DNA of 64,000 nucleotides. Source: an uncultured Eubacteriales bacterium. Its GTDB lineage: Bacteria; Bacillota; Clostridia; Oscillospirales; Acutalibacteraceae. The notes beneath the pieces were generated by a model. It was given only the letters and a program-made list of their open reading frames with translations, was not told where the DNA came from and ran no database searches. The stretch covers positions 121,834 through 185,833 of the forward strand of contig CAKSHH010000003.1 in assembly GCA_934456435.1 (NCBI GenBank), written 5' to 3'. A program made the position numbers and the translations under genes. Below are positions 7,785-14,674 of the stretch, piece after piece (positions within the stretch are counted from its first letter, which is position 1; every line of letters begins with the position of its first letter).

Positions 7785-9161
7785 ATGAGCAACACAGAAA
7801 AAATCCCGTACAAAATTTACCTCGACGAAAAGGAAATGCCGAAGCAGTGGTATAACGTTCGCGCAGACATGAAGAACAAGCCTGCGCCGCTTCTCAACCC
7901 CGGCACACATCAGCCGATGGGCTTCGACGATCTTCGTCCCGTTTTCTGCGACGAGCTTATCAAGCAGGAGCTCGACAACGACACGGCTTATTTCGACATT
8001 CCCGATGAGATTCTCGACTTCTACAAAATGTACCGTCCGTCTCCTCTGGTAAGAGCCTATTGCCTTGAGAAAAAGCTTGGCACTCCGGCAAAGATCTATT
8101 ACAAATTTGAGGGCAACAACACAAGCGGAAGCCACAAGCTCAACAGCGCTATTGCCCAGGCATATTACGCAAAGAAGCAGGGACTCAAGGGCGTTACAAC
8201 CGAGACCGGCGCGGGTCAATGGGGCACGGCGCTGAGCATGGCGTGTGCATATCTCGGACTTGACTGCAAGGTTTATATGGTTAAATGCTCCTACGAGCAA
8301 AAGCCGTTCCGCCGCGAGGTTATGAGAACCTACGGTGCGTCGGTTACTCCGAGTCCGAGCACAGAAACCGAGGTCGGCAAGAAGATTCTTGCAGAGCATC
8401 CCGGCACAACGGGAAGCCTCGGCTGCGCAATCAGCGAAGCTGTTGAGGTTGCAACGACCCACGAGGGCTACCGTTACGTTCTCGGCAGTGTTCTCAACCA
8501 GGTTCTTCTGCACCAGTCGGTCATCGGCCTTGAATCAAAAATCGCAATGGACAAATACGGTATCAAGCCCGACATTATCATCGGCTGTGCAGGCGGCGGC
8601 TCAAACCTCGGCGGACTTATTTCCCCGTTCATGGGCGAAAAGCTCAGAGGCGAAGCCGACTATAAGTTCATCGCCGTTGAGCCGGCAAGCTGTCCGAGCT
8701 TCACGAGAGGCAAGTTTGCTTACGACTTCTGCGACACGGGCATGGTTTGTCCTCTCGCAAAGATGTACACACTCGGCAGCGGCTTCATTCCGTCGGCAAA
8801 CCACGCAGGCGGTCTGCGTTACCACGGCATGAGCTCAATCCTCAGCCAGCTTTACCATGACGGTCTCATGGAAGCAAGAAGCGTTGAACAGACCAAGGTG
8901 TTTGAGGCGGCGGAGCAGTTCGCAAGAGTTGAGGGTATCCTCCCCGCTCCCGAAAGCAGCCATGCAATCAGGGTGGCAATCGACGAGGCCCTCAAGTGCA
9001 AGGAAACAGGTGAAGAAAAGACAATTCTCTTCGGTCTGACGGGTACAGGCTACTTCGATATGTACGCTTATGAAGCATTCAACGACGGCACAATGTCCGA
9101 CTATATTCCGACGGATGCCGACCTTGAAAAGGGCTTTGCGGGTCTGCCGAAAATGGACTGA
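7785..9161 (+). CDS. trpB: Tryptophan synthase beta chain, TrpB2 type
   Basis: 458 residues, longer than the classical TrpB (about 400) and matching the TrpB2 group. PLP-dependent condensation of indole and serine to tryptophan. Seen: the lysine motif GNNTSGSHKLNSAIAQ (PLP Schiff base), ETGAGQWGTALS, the glycine-rich phosphate loop GCAGGGSNLGG and the C-terminal LTGTGYFD. No trpA or other trp gene is adjacent, as is common for TrpB2, which may salvage free indole. The T-box leader makes expression respond to tryptophanyl-tRNA charging. GAAAAGGAGAG precedes the ATG. Confidence 0.95.
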   Translation: MSNTEKIPYKIYLDEKEMPKQWYNVRADMKNKPAPLLNPGTHQPMGFDDLRPVFCDELIKQELDNDTAYFDIPDEILDFYKMYRPSPLVRAYCLEKKLGTPAKIYYKFEGNNTSGSHKLNSAIAQAYYAKKQGLKGVTTETGAGQWGTALSMACAYLGLDCKVYMVKCSYEQKPFRREVMRTYGASVTPSPSTETEVGKKILAEHPGTTGSLGCAISEAVEVATTHEGYRYVLGSVLNQVLLHQSVIGLESKIAMDKYGIKPDIIIGCAGGGSNLGGLISPFMGEKLRGEADYKFIAVEPASCPSFTRGKFAYDFCDTGMVCPLAKMYTLGSGFIPSANHAGGLRYHGMSSILSQLYHDGLMEARSVEQTKVFEAAEQFARVEGILPAPESSHAIRVAIDEALKCKETGEEKTILFGLTGTGYFDMYAYEAFNDGTMSDYIPTDADLEKGFAGLPKMD

Positions 9162-9169
9162 TATTATCC

Positions 9170-9198
9170 TTGACAAACCGACATAATTGATGTAATAT
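9170..9198 (+). promoter_or_regulatory. Promoter of the TPP riboswitch/thiT unit
   Basis: TTGACA (9170-9175), 17-bp spacer, TAATAT (9193-9198), 9 bp after the trpB stop codon. Confidence 0.8.
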
Positions 9199-9203
9199 AT
9201 TCA

Positions 9204-9282
9204 CAACAGCAGGGGTGCTGAGAAATCGGCTGAGATCATACCCTTAACCTGATTCGGATAATACCGACGTAGGAAGCTATTG
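9204..9282 (+). ncRNA. TPP riboswitch aptamer (THI element)
   Basis: Contains the conserved thi-box parts GGGGTGCTGAGA, CTGAGATCATACCC, AACCTGATTCGGATAATACC and GTAGGAAGC, with a P1 stem formed by 9204-9210 and 9276-9282 (one mismatch). TPP binding should favour the terminator that follows. Confidence 0.97.
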
Positions 9283-9294
9283 AAGTAAAATCTA

Positions 9295-9329
9295 CGCCCG
9301 GCGGTATTTCCGTCGGGCGATTTTCTTTG
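9295..9329 (+). terminator. Riboswitch expression-platform terminator
   Basis: Arms CGCCCGGCGG/CCGTCGGGCG (one G-U pair) then ATTTTCTTT, placed between the TPP aptamer and thiT. Transcription termination at high TPP is expected. Confidence 0.88.
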
Positions 9330-9360
9330 ATCAGGTAAATGCTGTGAAAGGAGTTTTATT

Positions 9361-10014
9361 ATGAAAAGCAAAACAATGGACAAATCAAACGAAATGACCG
9401 TAAAGCTGACGGTCAGCGCAATCATGGTTGCACTTTCAACCGTGCTGTCGTTCATCAAGTTCTCCGAGCTTCCGTATGGCGGCTCCGTAACGCTCTTCAG
9501 CTTTGTGCCGATTCTCTTCGTCGGCTATGCTTACGGCGCAAAATGGGGTCTCGGTGCAGGTCTTGTTCACGGAATCCTTCAGATGATTTTCGGAATTTCC
9601 GGCGCAACAGCAGGTGCAGGCTTCAAATGGTGGCAAGTAGTTCTCTGCGCTCTTCTTGACTATCTTGTAGCCTTCAGCGTACTTGGTCTCAGCGGCGTAT
9701 TCAAGAAGTCGATCAAGAATCCTCAGACTTCGTTCGCACTCGGCGCACTCTTCGCTTGCGTACTCAAGTATGTTTCACACTTCTTCTCAGGTTACATCCT
9801 TTTCGGCGGCTGGGCTGAGTGGTTCTTCACAGAGGGCGGCGGAATGTCCTACGGTTCAAAGATTCTTTCGGCTTACAGCGGAAACGTTCTCAGTGCAGTT
9901 TATTCGTTGATTTACAATGCAACATTCAGCATTCCCGAAACAATCCTTTCAATCGTTATGGTTGTTGTCCTCATAAGCATCAAGCCGATTCGCAAGGTAG
10001 CAGGAATTAAATAA
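9361..10014 (+). CDS. thiT: Thiamine transporter S-component ThiT
   Basis: 217 residues, six hydrophobic segments, basic ends. ThiT is the thiamine-specific S-component of energy-coupling-factor transporters and works with the shared EcfAA'T module, which is not in this window. Seen: the family-like region GLGAGLVHGILQMIF, the aromatic motif FKWWQVVLCALLDYL, and YSLIYNATFSIPETIL in the last third. The TPP riboswitch directly upstream confirms thiamine as the ligand. GAAAGGAG precedes the ATG. Confidence 0.95.
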   Translation: MKSKTMDKSNEMTVKLTVSAIMVALSTVLSFIKFSELPYGGSVTLFSFVPILFVGYAYGAKWGLGAGLVHGILQMIFGISGATAGAGFKWWQVVLCALLDYLVAFSVLGLSGVFKKSIKNPQTSFALGALFACVLKYVSHFFSGYILFGGWAEWFFTEGGGMSYGSKILSAYSGNVLSAVYSLIYNATFSIPETILSIVMVVVLISIKPIRKVAGIK

Positions 10015-10023
10015 GCAAAAAAA

Positions 10024-10054
10024 ATACAGCCGACTTGAAATAAGCCGGCTGTAT
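10024..10054. terminator. Bidirectional terminator between thiT and 10059-11750
   Basis: Arms ATACAGCCG/CGGCTGTAT, flanked by an A-run on the left and TTTTTTT on the right; serves both convergent genes. Confidence 0.88.
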
Positions 10055-10058
10055 TTTT

Positions 10059-11750
10059 TTACATATAAATCACATAACTGAACTTCGTCTCGTTCACCTT
10101 GAGTCCACGCTCGGCAGCCCAAGCTCGGACATCGTATTTGAAGCTTGCCGCTTCGTCCTTGCAAATATAAACATATTTCGGTCGCTTCTCAGGATTTGCG
10201 CGATAATATGCTTTGAGACGGCTTTCCGTGGACTCATTCATTCCCGAAAGCCATACAGAATACTGCGACAGGGTTCCCGAACATTCAAGCGCGAACCAAG
10301 TGCGGTTTGAGTAAATCAGCACATTGTCCTTGTCGGCAAGCCCCTGCTCGTGAAAGTCCTTTATGCTCTCTTCAATCGTTCCGTGCTCATACAGCGACGA
10401 ATACAGCCCGCGGTAGCATCCGTTTTCGTGCAAATTCGTCTGAGCCCTCGTTCTCGCATTGAAAACATAGCTGTATCTGAAATGTACAAGAGCCGCGAAG
10501 TTCACCGCAAGCGCCAAAACAAGTACCGCTTTGCCGAGAAAACCGAGCGCGCGTTTCATTTCATTTTTGTTTTCAAAAACTGCCTCCCAGCAGACTATTA
10601 CCGACACCGTCGCCATCGGTATAAGCGCGGCGGACATAATTATCGAATATTGATTTGATGATATAAATGAGAAAAAATGTGCTGCCGAAAAAGCAACTGC
10701 AACGGCGTAAAGCCGCAAAATTTTTCTGTCTCTTACGTTAAAAATCGCAACAAGACCCATACCTGACAAGGGAAGGAACAGATAGTTTATATATTTGTTA
10801 TGATCCAAAGTTGAAATCTTAATTGAAAGATAAATCGCCAAAGCAAAGGATATTATCAGAACAACGGTACTGCTCTTTCCTTTTTTATTCAGCCACCAAT
10901 TCAAACCCGCCAATATCGCGATGCCAACCGCAAAAGCGTCAATAAATCTATAATATATATATGACATCAGCAGGCTCTTGATGCTCACATACAAGCCCTG
11001 TCCGTGTTCGGGGTCGCTCATGATATAACCGACTGATTCAATCAGCCTTTGTACGCCAACCTCGCTCAGCAGATACACTATCACCGGAACCGCCGCAACA
11101 ATGCATCCCGCCAGGAAGAACAAGTATCCGTTGATCCACTTCTTTTTCTTTATCAGAGAGAAAGCAATCAACGCCGCAGAGCCCAGCGCAAAGAATACTA
11201 TCAACAGCGGTTGACAAAGAACGGCAAACGCGAAAAAAATACCGGCGAAAATGTTGACTGCTTTGCTGTGTTTATAGTTTGTTCCGACCAAAACCGCGCT
11301 CAGGAGCACAAACATCAGACCGATGCTGTTGTAGCTGAGACTTGATATATTGAACGGCACAAAAAAATAGTACATCAGCACCGCAATTACGCCCGGAATG
11401 CCGAACCGTCTCAGTCTGCTGTATACAACCACAGAAACTGCCGCATTGACAAAAATGTATATGTATCGAAAATTAAGAATTATTCCCTCGGTCGTCTTAA
11501 ATAAGAGCATATAGACCTTAAAAATCGGATAAAGAATAAACGCCGACATTTGGGAACCGTGCCATTCATTTACAAGCAGTCTTTCTCCCTTAAACATACG
11601 GTAAGGGATCGTGAGATAAAACGCTTCGTCAGCCATACCGAATCCGAACTGTGCTTTCCAAACGGCAAACACAGCTATCGCAATCAAGCCGACAACAAAA
11701 AACAATGTGCAATATCGTTCTTTCTTTCGGGAAATATCCAACCCCAACAC
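10059..11750 (-). CDS. Polytopic membrane protein, GT-C glycosyltransferase-like
   Basis: 563 residues with about 11 hydrophobic segments in the first 410 residues, followed by a soluble C-terminal part. After the first span comes an outside loop with an Asp-Glu pair (FGMADEAFYL, about residues 37-46). This position and motif match the catalytic acidic loop of GT-C/GT39-like enzymes, which use polyprenyl-phosphate sugars on the outer face. No partner sugar genes are adjacent. The assignment rests on topology and the loop only. A single-gene unit, convergent with thiT. Confidence 0.65.
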   Translation of the reverse strand: MLGLDISRKKERYCTLFFVVGLIAIAVFAVWKAQFGFGMADEAFYLTIPYRMFKGERLLVNEWHGSQMSAFILYPIFKVYMLLFKTTEGIILNFRYIYIFVNAAVSVVVYSRLRRFGIPGVIAVLMYYFFVPFNISSLSYNSIGLMFVLLSAVLVGTNYKHSKAVNIFAGIFFAFAVLCQPLLIVFFALGSAALIAFSLIKKKKWINGYLFFLAGCIVAAVPVIVYLLSEVGVQRLIESVGYIMSDPEHGQGLYVSIKSLLMSYIYYRFIDAFAVGIAILAGLNWWLNKKGKSSTVVLIISFALAIYLSIKISTLDHNKYINYLFLPLSGMGLVAIFNVRDRKILRLYAVAVAFSAAHFFSFISSNQYSIIMSAALIPMATVSVIVCWEAVFENKNEMKRALGFLGKAVLVLALAVNFAALVHFRYSYVFNARTRAQTNLHENGCYRGLYSSLYEHGTIEESIKDFHEQGLADKDNVLIYSNRTWFALECSGTLSQYSVWLSGMNESTESRLKAYYRANPEKRPKYVYICKDEAASFKYDVRAWAAERGLKVNETKFSYVIYM

Positions 11751-11785
11751 TCCAGACTTTCAACTTCTTTTTTAACGGAAATGTA

Positions 11786-11825
11786 TTTTTGTGCCGCAAG
11801 ACTTTTCGGCGTTGCGGCACAAAAA
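11786..11825. terminator. Strong inverted repeat / terminator
   Basis: 14-bp perfect arms (TTTTTGTGCCGCAA/TTGCGGCACAAAAA), symmetrical with T- and A-runs. It lies downstream of the 55-residue gene at 11864-12031, whose transcript it can terminate, and upstream of the membrane protein gene. Confidence 0.8.
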
Positions 11826-11863
11826 CTTGATTTATTATACAGTAATTATTTTATAAAGTCAAA

Positions 11864-12031
11864 TTAAAGGTCGTCGGCGTCCTGCTGAGGTCTGACCGTT
11901 TCGCTCGGATTTCCCGTGTAGCTTCCGAGCACATCGGTCTCGCTTCCTGCCTCCCAATCGTTGACTATTGACTGCACAAGCGGTGACAGCTTGAGCTTTT
12001 TCTTCTTTTTGCCGGTTCTTTTTTTGTCCAT
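11864..12031 (-). CDS. Small conserved-looking protein of unknown function
   Basis: 55 residues. A lysine-rich start (MDKKRTGKKKKKLKL) is followed by SPLVQSIVNDWEAGSETDVL, then a GSYTGNP turn and an acidic end (QQDADDL). GGGAGGTGA stands at ideal distance before the ATG, and a strong inverted repeat follows the stop codon, so it is very likely translated. It is divergent from the MltG-like gene. I cannot name the family; a basic head with an acidic tail suggests a small nucleic-acid- or protein-binding factor (inference). Confidence 0.75.
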   Translation of the reverse strand: MDKKRTGKKKKKLKLSPLVQSIVNDWEAGSETDVLGSYTGNPSETVRPQQDADDL

Positions 12032-12079
12032 AAAAATCACCTCCCTTATATAATAATATTTGCAGAAACGGTGCTTTTA

Positions 12080-12108
12080 TTGACACGGGTGTGAATTTAA
12101 TGTATCAT
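12080..12108 (+). promoter_or_regulatory. Promoter of the MltG-like gene
   Basis: TTGACA (12080-12085), 17-bp spacer, TATCAT (12103-12108). Confidence 0.8.
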
Positions 12109-12140
12109 ATTCTCACAAGCTTAATTTTGAGGTAATTTTT

Positions 12141-12998
12141 ATGAAAATAAAAAAATTTGTTTCCCTTTTGATATGCGTTGCAATCATTTTTTCTCTCTCC
12201 GCCTGTAATCCGGGCGAGGGAATCCCCTTCCTTTCCACCAAGAGCAAAACTACCCTGCCCGATAACACGGTCACGATAACCTTTCCTGAGGGCTACACAA
12301 TAATTCAGATCGCCGACAAGCTTCAGCAGAGCAAGGTCTGCTCCTCCGAAGCGTTTTTGAATGAGTGTAAGAAGCCCGTTGCCGGACTTGAAATCGACAA
12401 TCTCGACGACAAAGTGTTTGCGCTTGAGGGATATATTTTTCCCGACACCTATGAGTTTTACCTTGAATCCGACGCAAAATCGGTCGTGGAAAAATTTATA
12501 GAGAACTTTAATTCAAAGGTCACCGACGATATGAAGATCAAGGCAAAATCACTCGGCTACACGATGGATCAGATTATAACGCTCGCTTCTGTGATTCAAA
12601 AAGAATGTGACGCCGACATCGCGGAGTGTGCCAACGTGTCCTCGGTTTTCCACAACAGACTGAAAGACCCTGCATCGTTTCCGAGGCTTGAAAGCGACGT
12701 TACTACCTTTTACATTTCCGAAAATCTCAAGGATTACCTCGGCTATCAGCCCGACGTTGCGCTTGAGAATCAAAACGAAGATGTCAGAAAATATATGGAT
12801 CTTTACAGCACCTATTACCGTTCGGGTCTCCCGGTCGGCGCAATATGCAATCCCGGAATGAAAGCAATTAACGCCGCGCTCAGCCCTGCCGACACGGACT
12901 ACGTTTTCTTCCTGACGGACGCAAGCGGCGAGCATTTCTATTATGCCTCGACAATCGAAGAGCATAATGCGAACGGCGTAAAAGCAGGCTTATTTTAA
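12141..12998 (+). CDS. MltG-like endolytic transglycosylase, predicted lipoprotein
   Basis: 285 residues. MltG cuts nascent glycan strands near the membrane. The family motifs are present: ALEGYIFPDTYEF, ITLASVIQKEC, VFHNRL, RLESDVTTFY, YSTYYRSGLPVGAICNPG and a closing EHN. Unlike typical MltG, which is anchored by an N-terminal helix and has a LysM-like domain, this form starts with a lipoprotein signal (FSLSAC, Cys 22), so it is probably lipid-anchored. The family EKE signature reads QKE here, so the first acidic residue is changed. It is 14 bp before an ArsC/Spx-like gene. AGGT precedes the ATG. Confidence 0.85.
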   Translation: MKIKKFVSLLICVAIIFSLSACNPGEGIPFLSTKSKTTLPDNTVTITFPEGYTIIQIADKLQQSKVCSSEAFLNECKKPVAGLEIDNLDDKVFALEGYIFPDTYEFYLESDAKSVVEKFIENFNSKVTDDMKIKAKSLGYTMDQIITLASVIQKECDADIAECANVSSVFHNRLKDPASFPRLESDVTTFYISENLKDYLGYQPDVALENQNEDVRKYMDLYSTYYRSGLPVGAICNPGMKAINAALSPADTDYVFFLTDASGEHFYYASTIEEHNANGVKAGLF

Positions 12999-13012
12999 CG
13001 GAGTGAACACCT

Positions 13013-13369
13013 ATGCTATTTATTGAATACCCCAAATGCTCAACCTGCCAAAAGGCGAAAAAATGGCTGGACGAGCACGGAATCCCATACGAAGACAGAC
13101 ACATCAAGGAGGAAAAGCCGACAGCCGACGAGCTCAAAGCTTGGGTCAAGGCAAGCGGAATTGAAATCAAAAAGCTTTTTAACACGAGCGGCTTGCTCTA
13201 CAAGTCGATGAACCTGAAAGAGAAGCTCCCGACAATGACCGACGAGGAGAAGTTCAATCTCCTTGCAACGGACGGAATGTTGGTCAAAAGGCCGCTGATT
13301 GTTGATGGTGATACCGTCCTGACAGGCTTCCGCGAAGCGGAATGGAAGAAACATTTTGATGTTGAGTGA
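13013..13369 (+). CDS. ArsC/Spx-family thioredoxin-fold protein
   Basis: 118 residues, the usual family length. Seen: IEYPKCSTCQKAKKWL with a CxxC redox pair at residues 9-12, the ArsC-type core, LFNTSGLLYKSMN, and the cis-Pro strand KRPLIVDGD followed by a TGFREAEW ending. This matches the YffB/ArsC-like reductases more than Spx itself, which needs an RNAP-binding surface. The substrate is unknown; arsenate reduction should not be assumed because no ars genes are near. Probably co-transcribed with the MltG-like gene. Confidence 0.85.
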   Translation: MLFIEYPKCSTCQKAKKWLDEHGIPYEDRHIKEEKPTADELKAWVKASGIEIKKLFNTSGLLYKSMNLKEKLPTMTDEEKFNLLATDGMLVKRPLIVDGDTVLTGFREAEWKKHFDVE

Positions 13370-13386
13370 AAATTTTGAAAAAACAC

Positions 13387-13415
13387 TTGATTTTCACTTT
13401 GCGTTCGGGTATAAT
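13387..13415 (+). promoter_or_regulatory. Promoter of tRNA-Ser
   Basis: TTGATT (13387-13392), 17-bp spacer, TATAAT (13410-13415). Confidence 0.75.
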
Positions 13416-13429
13416 ATTAAAGCTATGTA

Positions 13430-13455
13430 GGAGCACGATTCCCAATCGTGTAACA
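13430..13455 (+). repeat. tRNA-Ser anticodon-arm duplicate
   Basis: GGAGCACGATT and AATCGTGTAACA flank a changed loop; the same two blocks occur in the tRNA-Ser gene at 13505-13530, 75 bp downstream. It folds as the anticodon arm with CCC in place of GGA. It lies in the transcribed 5' leader of the tRNA and has no other tRNA parts. Confidence 0.7.
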
Positions 13456-13480
13456 TCAATTAAATAGTGAAAATGAATTT

Positions 13481-13573
13481 GGAGAGTTGTCCGAGCTGGC
13501 CGAAGGAGCACGATTGGAAATCGTGTAACAGGTCAAAGCCTGTTCGAGGGTTCGAATCCCTTGCTCTCCGCCA
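13481..13573 (+). tRNA. tRNA-Ser (anticodon GGA)
   Basis: Acceptor GGAGAGT/GCTCTCC, D-arm, anticodon stem CACGA/TCGTG with loop TTGGAAA, a long variable arm, T-arm GGTTCGAATCC and encoded CCA. It reads UCC/UCU codons. Confidence 0.97.
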
Positions 13574-13581
13574 TAAAAAGA

Positions 13582-13619
13582 ACTGCAAGCCTTATTTTTC
13601 AAGGCTTGCAGTCTTTTTC
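13582..13619 (+). terminator. Terminator of tRNA-Ser
   Basis: 12-bp perfect arms ACTGCAAGCCTT/AAGGCTTGCAGT followed by CTTTTTC. Confidence 0.9.
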
Positions 13620-13689
13620 TTTTCATAAATATTTTTACTGTATCGCAATGTAAATCCCTCTTTTGTCTTGCTTTTGTCACTATAATTTA

Positions 13690-14016
13690 TTGAAAGCAAA
13701 AGAAAAGCGTGCAAACTTGACTGGAGAATTGTGGACTTATCTGGCCGACTTGAACGAGCAGGCACAGAGCCGTCTGGAGGTCATTATTGAGCAAATGAAG
13801 GCTTCTGAGGGCGTGACAGAGGCATTGAAAGCTGCTGACCAAATGGCATGGTTTGGAGCCATGAACAGCATCCGTAATCGTGCAGAGGAGATTGTCCTTG
13901 CCGAATTGATCTACGAGGAGGATGTGGTATGTGAATCCTTGAAGAATTTTGGTACGGCAACCTTGAGCCAACAGAGTATAACACATCTGCTTGCAAAGAA
14001 TACAAAAATCTGTTAG
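13690..14016 (+). pseudogene. 5'-truncated tnpV-like transposon protein remnant
   Basis: The open frame reads LTGELWTYLADLNEQAQ, then AADQMAWFGAMNSIRNRAEE and IVLAELIY, which I recognise as the C-terminal half of TnpV-type proteins of clostridial mobile elements. The N-terminal half is missing: sequence before about 13700 is unrelated leader DNA with no SD. Recognisable family sequence stops near 13920; the frame then runs on into an overlapping gene remnant. This is a remnant of a mobile element that landed beside tRNA-Ser. Confidence 0.7.
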
Positions 14017-14192
14017 AGTTGATCTGCAGAAACGAAGAAAAGCTCAAAGCTACTATGACGGACGAGCAGAAGGAGTTGTTTGATAAATACGCCGACTGTG
14101 TGCGAGAATACCATACACTCACCGATTGCTTACTGTTCCAGAGCAGCTTTAAGTTGGGTGCAAAAATGATGTTGGAAGTCATGGAAGAATAA
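13929..14192 (+). pseudogene. DUF6809-like small protein gene with stop at codon 2
   Basis: A perfect SD (GAGGAGG, 13915-13921) precedes ATG 13929, but the next codon is TGA (13932-13934). The same frame then stays open for 85 codons: ILEEFWYGNLEP, an acidic helical middle (TMTDEQKELFDKYADCV) and FKLGAKMMLEVMEE at the end. That pattern fits the small DUF6809-type proteins common in clostridial integrative elements. A single C-to-T change (CGA to TGA) would explain the stop codon. It may be silent or start inefficiently at a non-standard codon. Confidence 0.6.
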
Positions 14193-14206
14193 ACGAATAC
14201 ATACCT

Positions 14207-14241
14207 GGGACTTGTACTCTAAAGGGTACAAGTCCCCTCTT
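14207..14241 (+). terminator. Terminator after the DUF6809-like remnant
   Basis: Arms GGGACTTGTAC/GTACAAGTCCC then CTCTT; a strong hairpin with a poor U-tract. Confidence 0.65.
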
Positions 14242-14264
14242 CCACAAGTATTCTTCTTAATCTA

Positions 14265-14293
14265 TTGAAATATTCACGATTTCGTGATATGAT
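14265..14293 (+). promoter_or_regulatory. Promoter with palindromic operator for the XRE gene
   Basis: TTGAAA (14265-14270), 17-bp spacer, TATGAT (14288-14293). The spacer holds the inverted repeat TCACGA-TT-TCGTGA (14274-14287) directly against the -10 box. Autoregulation by the XRE protein 27 bp downstream is likely. Confidence 0.72.
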
Positions 14294-14319
14294 GTAGAGC
14301 AGTTAAGGAGGATGTCTCT

Positions 14320-14529
14320 ATGGCTGTATCATATAAAAAACTGTTTCATCTCATGATTGATAAGGGAATGACCAATGCCGAGCTGATGGAAAAAGCGGGA
14401 TTTAGCGCAAACATCATTACCCGAATCAAGCGAGACAATTATATTTCTCTCGATTCCATTGAGAAGATCTGCAAAACCCTCCAATGTGGGGTTGATGATA
14501 TTTTAGAATTTACAACGGAAGACGAATAA
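14320..14529 (+). CDS. Small XRE-family regulator
   Basis: 69 residues, a single Cro/C1-type HTH (YKKLFHLMIDKGMTNAELME, then AGFSANIITRIKRDNYISLD and a closing helix ending GVDDILEF). AAGGAGG precedes the ATG. This type is frequent on integrative elements and near restriction-modification genes. It lies upstream of the DNA methyltransferase on the same strand, and a palindrome within its own promoter suggests autoregulation. Confidence 0.88.
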   Translation: MAVSYKKLFHLMIDKGMTNAELMEKAGFSANIITRIKRDNYISLDSIEKICKTLQCGVDDILEFTTEDE

Positions 14530-14674
14530 AGAGCTGTGTCCGATATGACTAAGACCGGCAAGCTGAGCAATGACGTTTAAGCGGCTCGATGAAGTTCTGC
14601 CGTTTTTTGGGATGGATTTCGAGGGAATTGTCGAACAAGTCAATAAAGAAATAAACAAACAAGCGGAGGAGATT

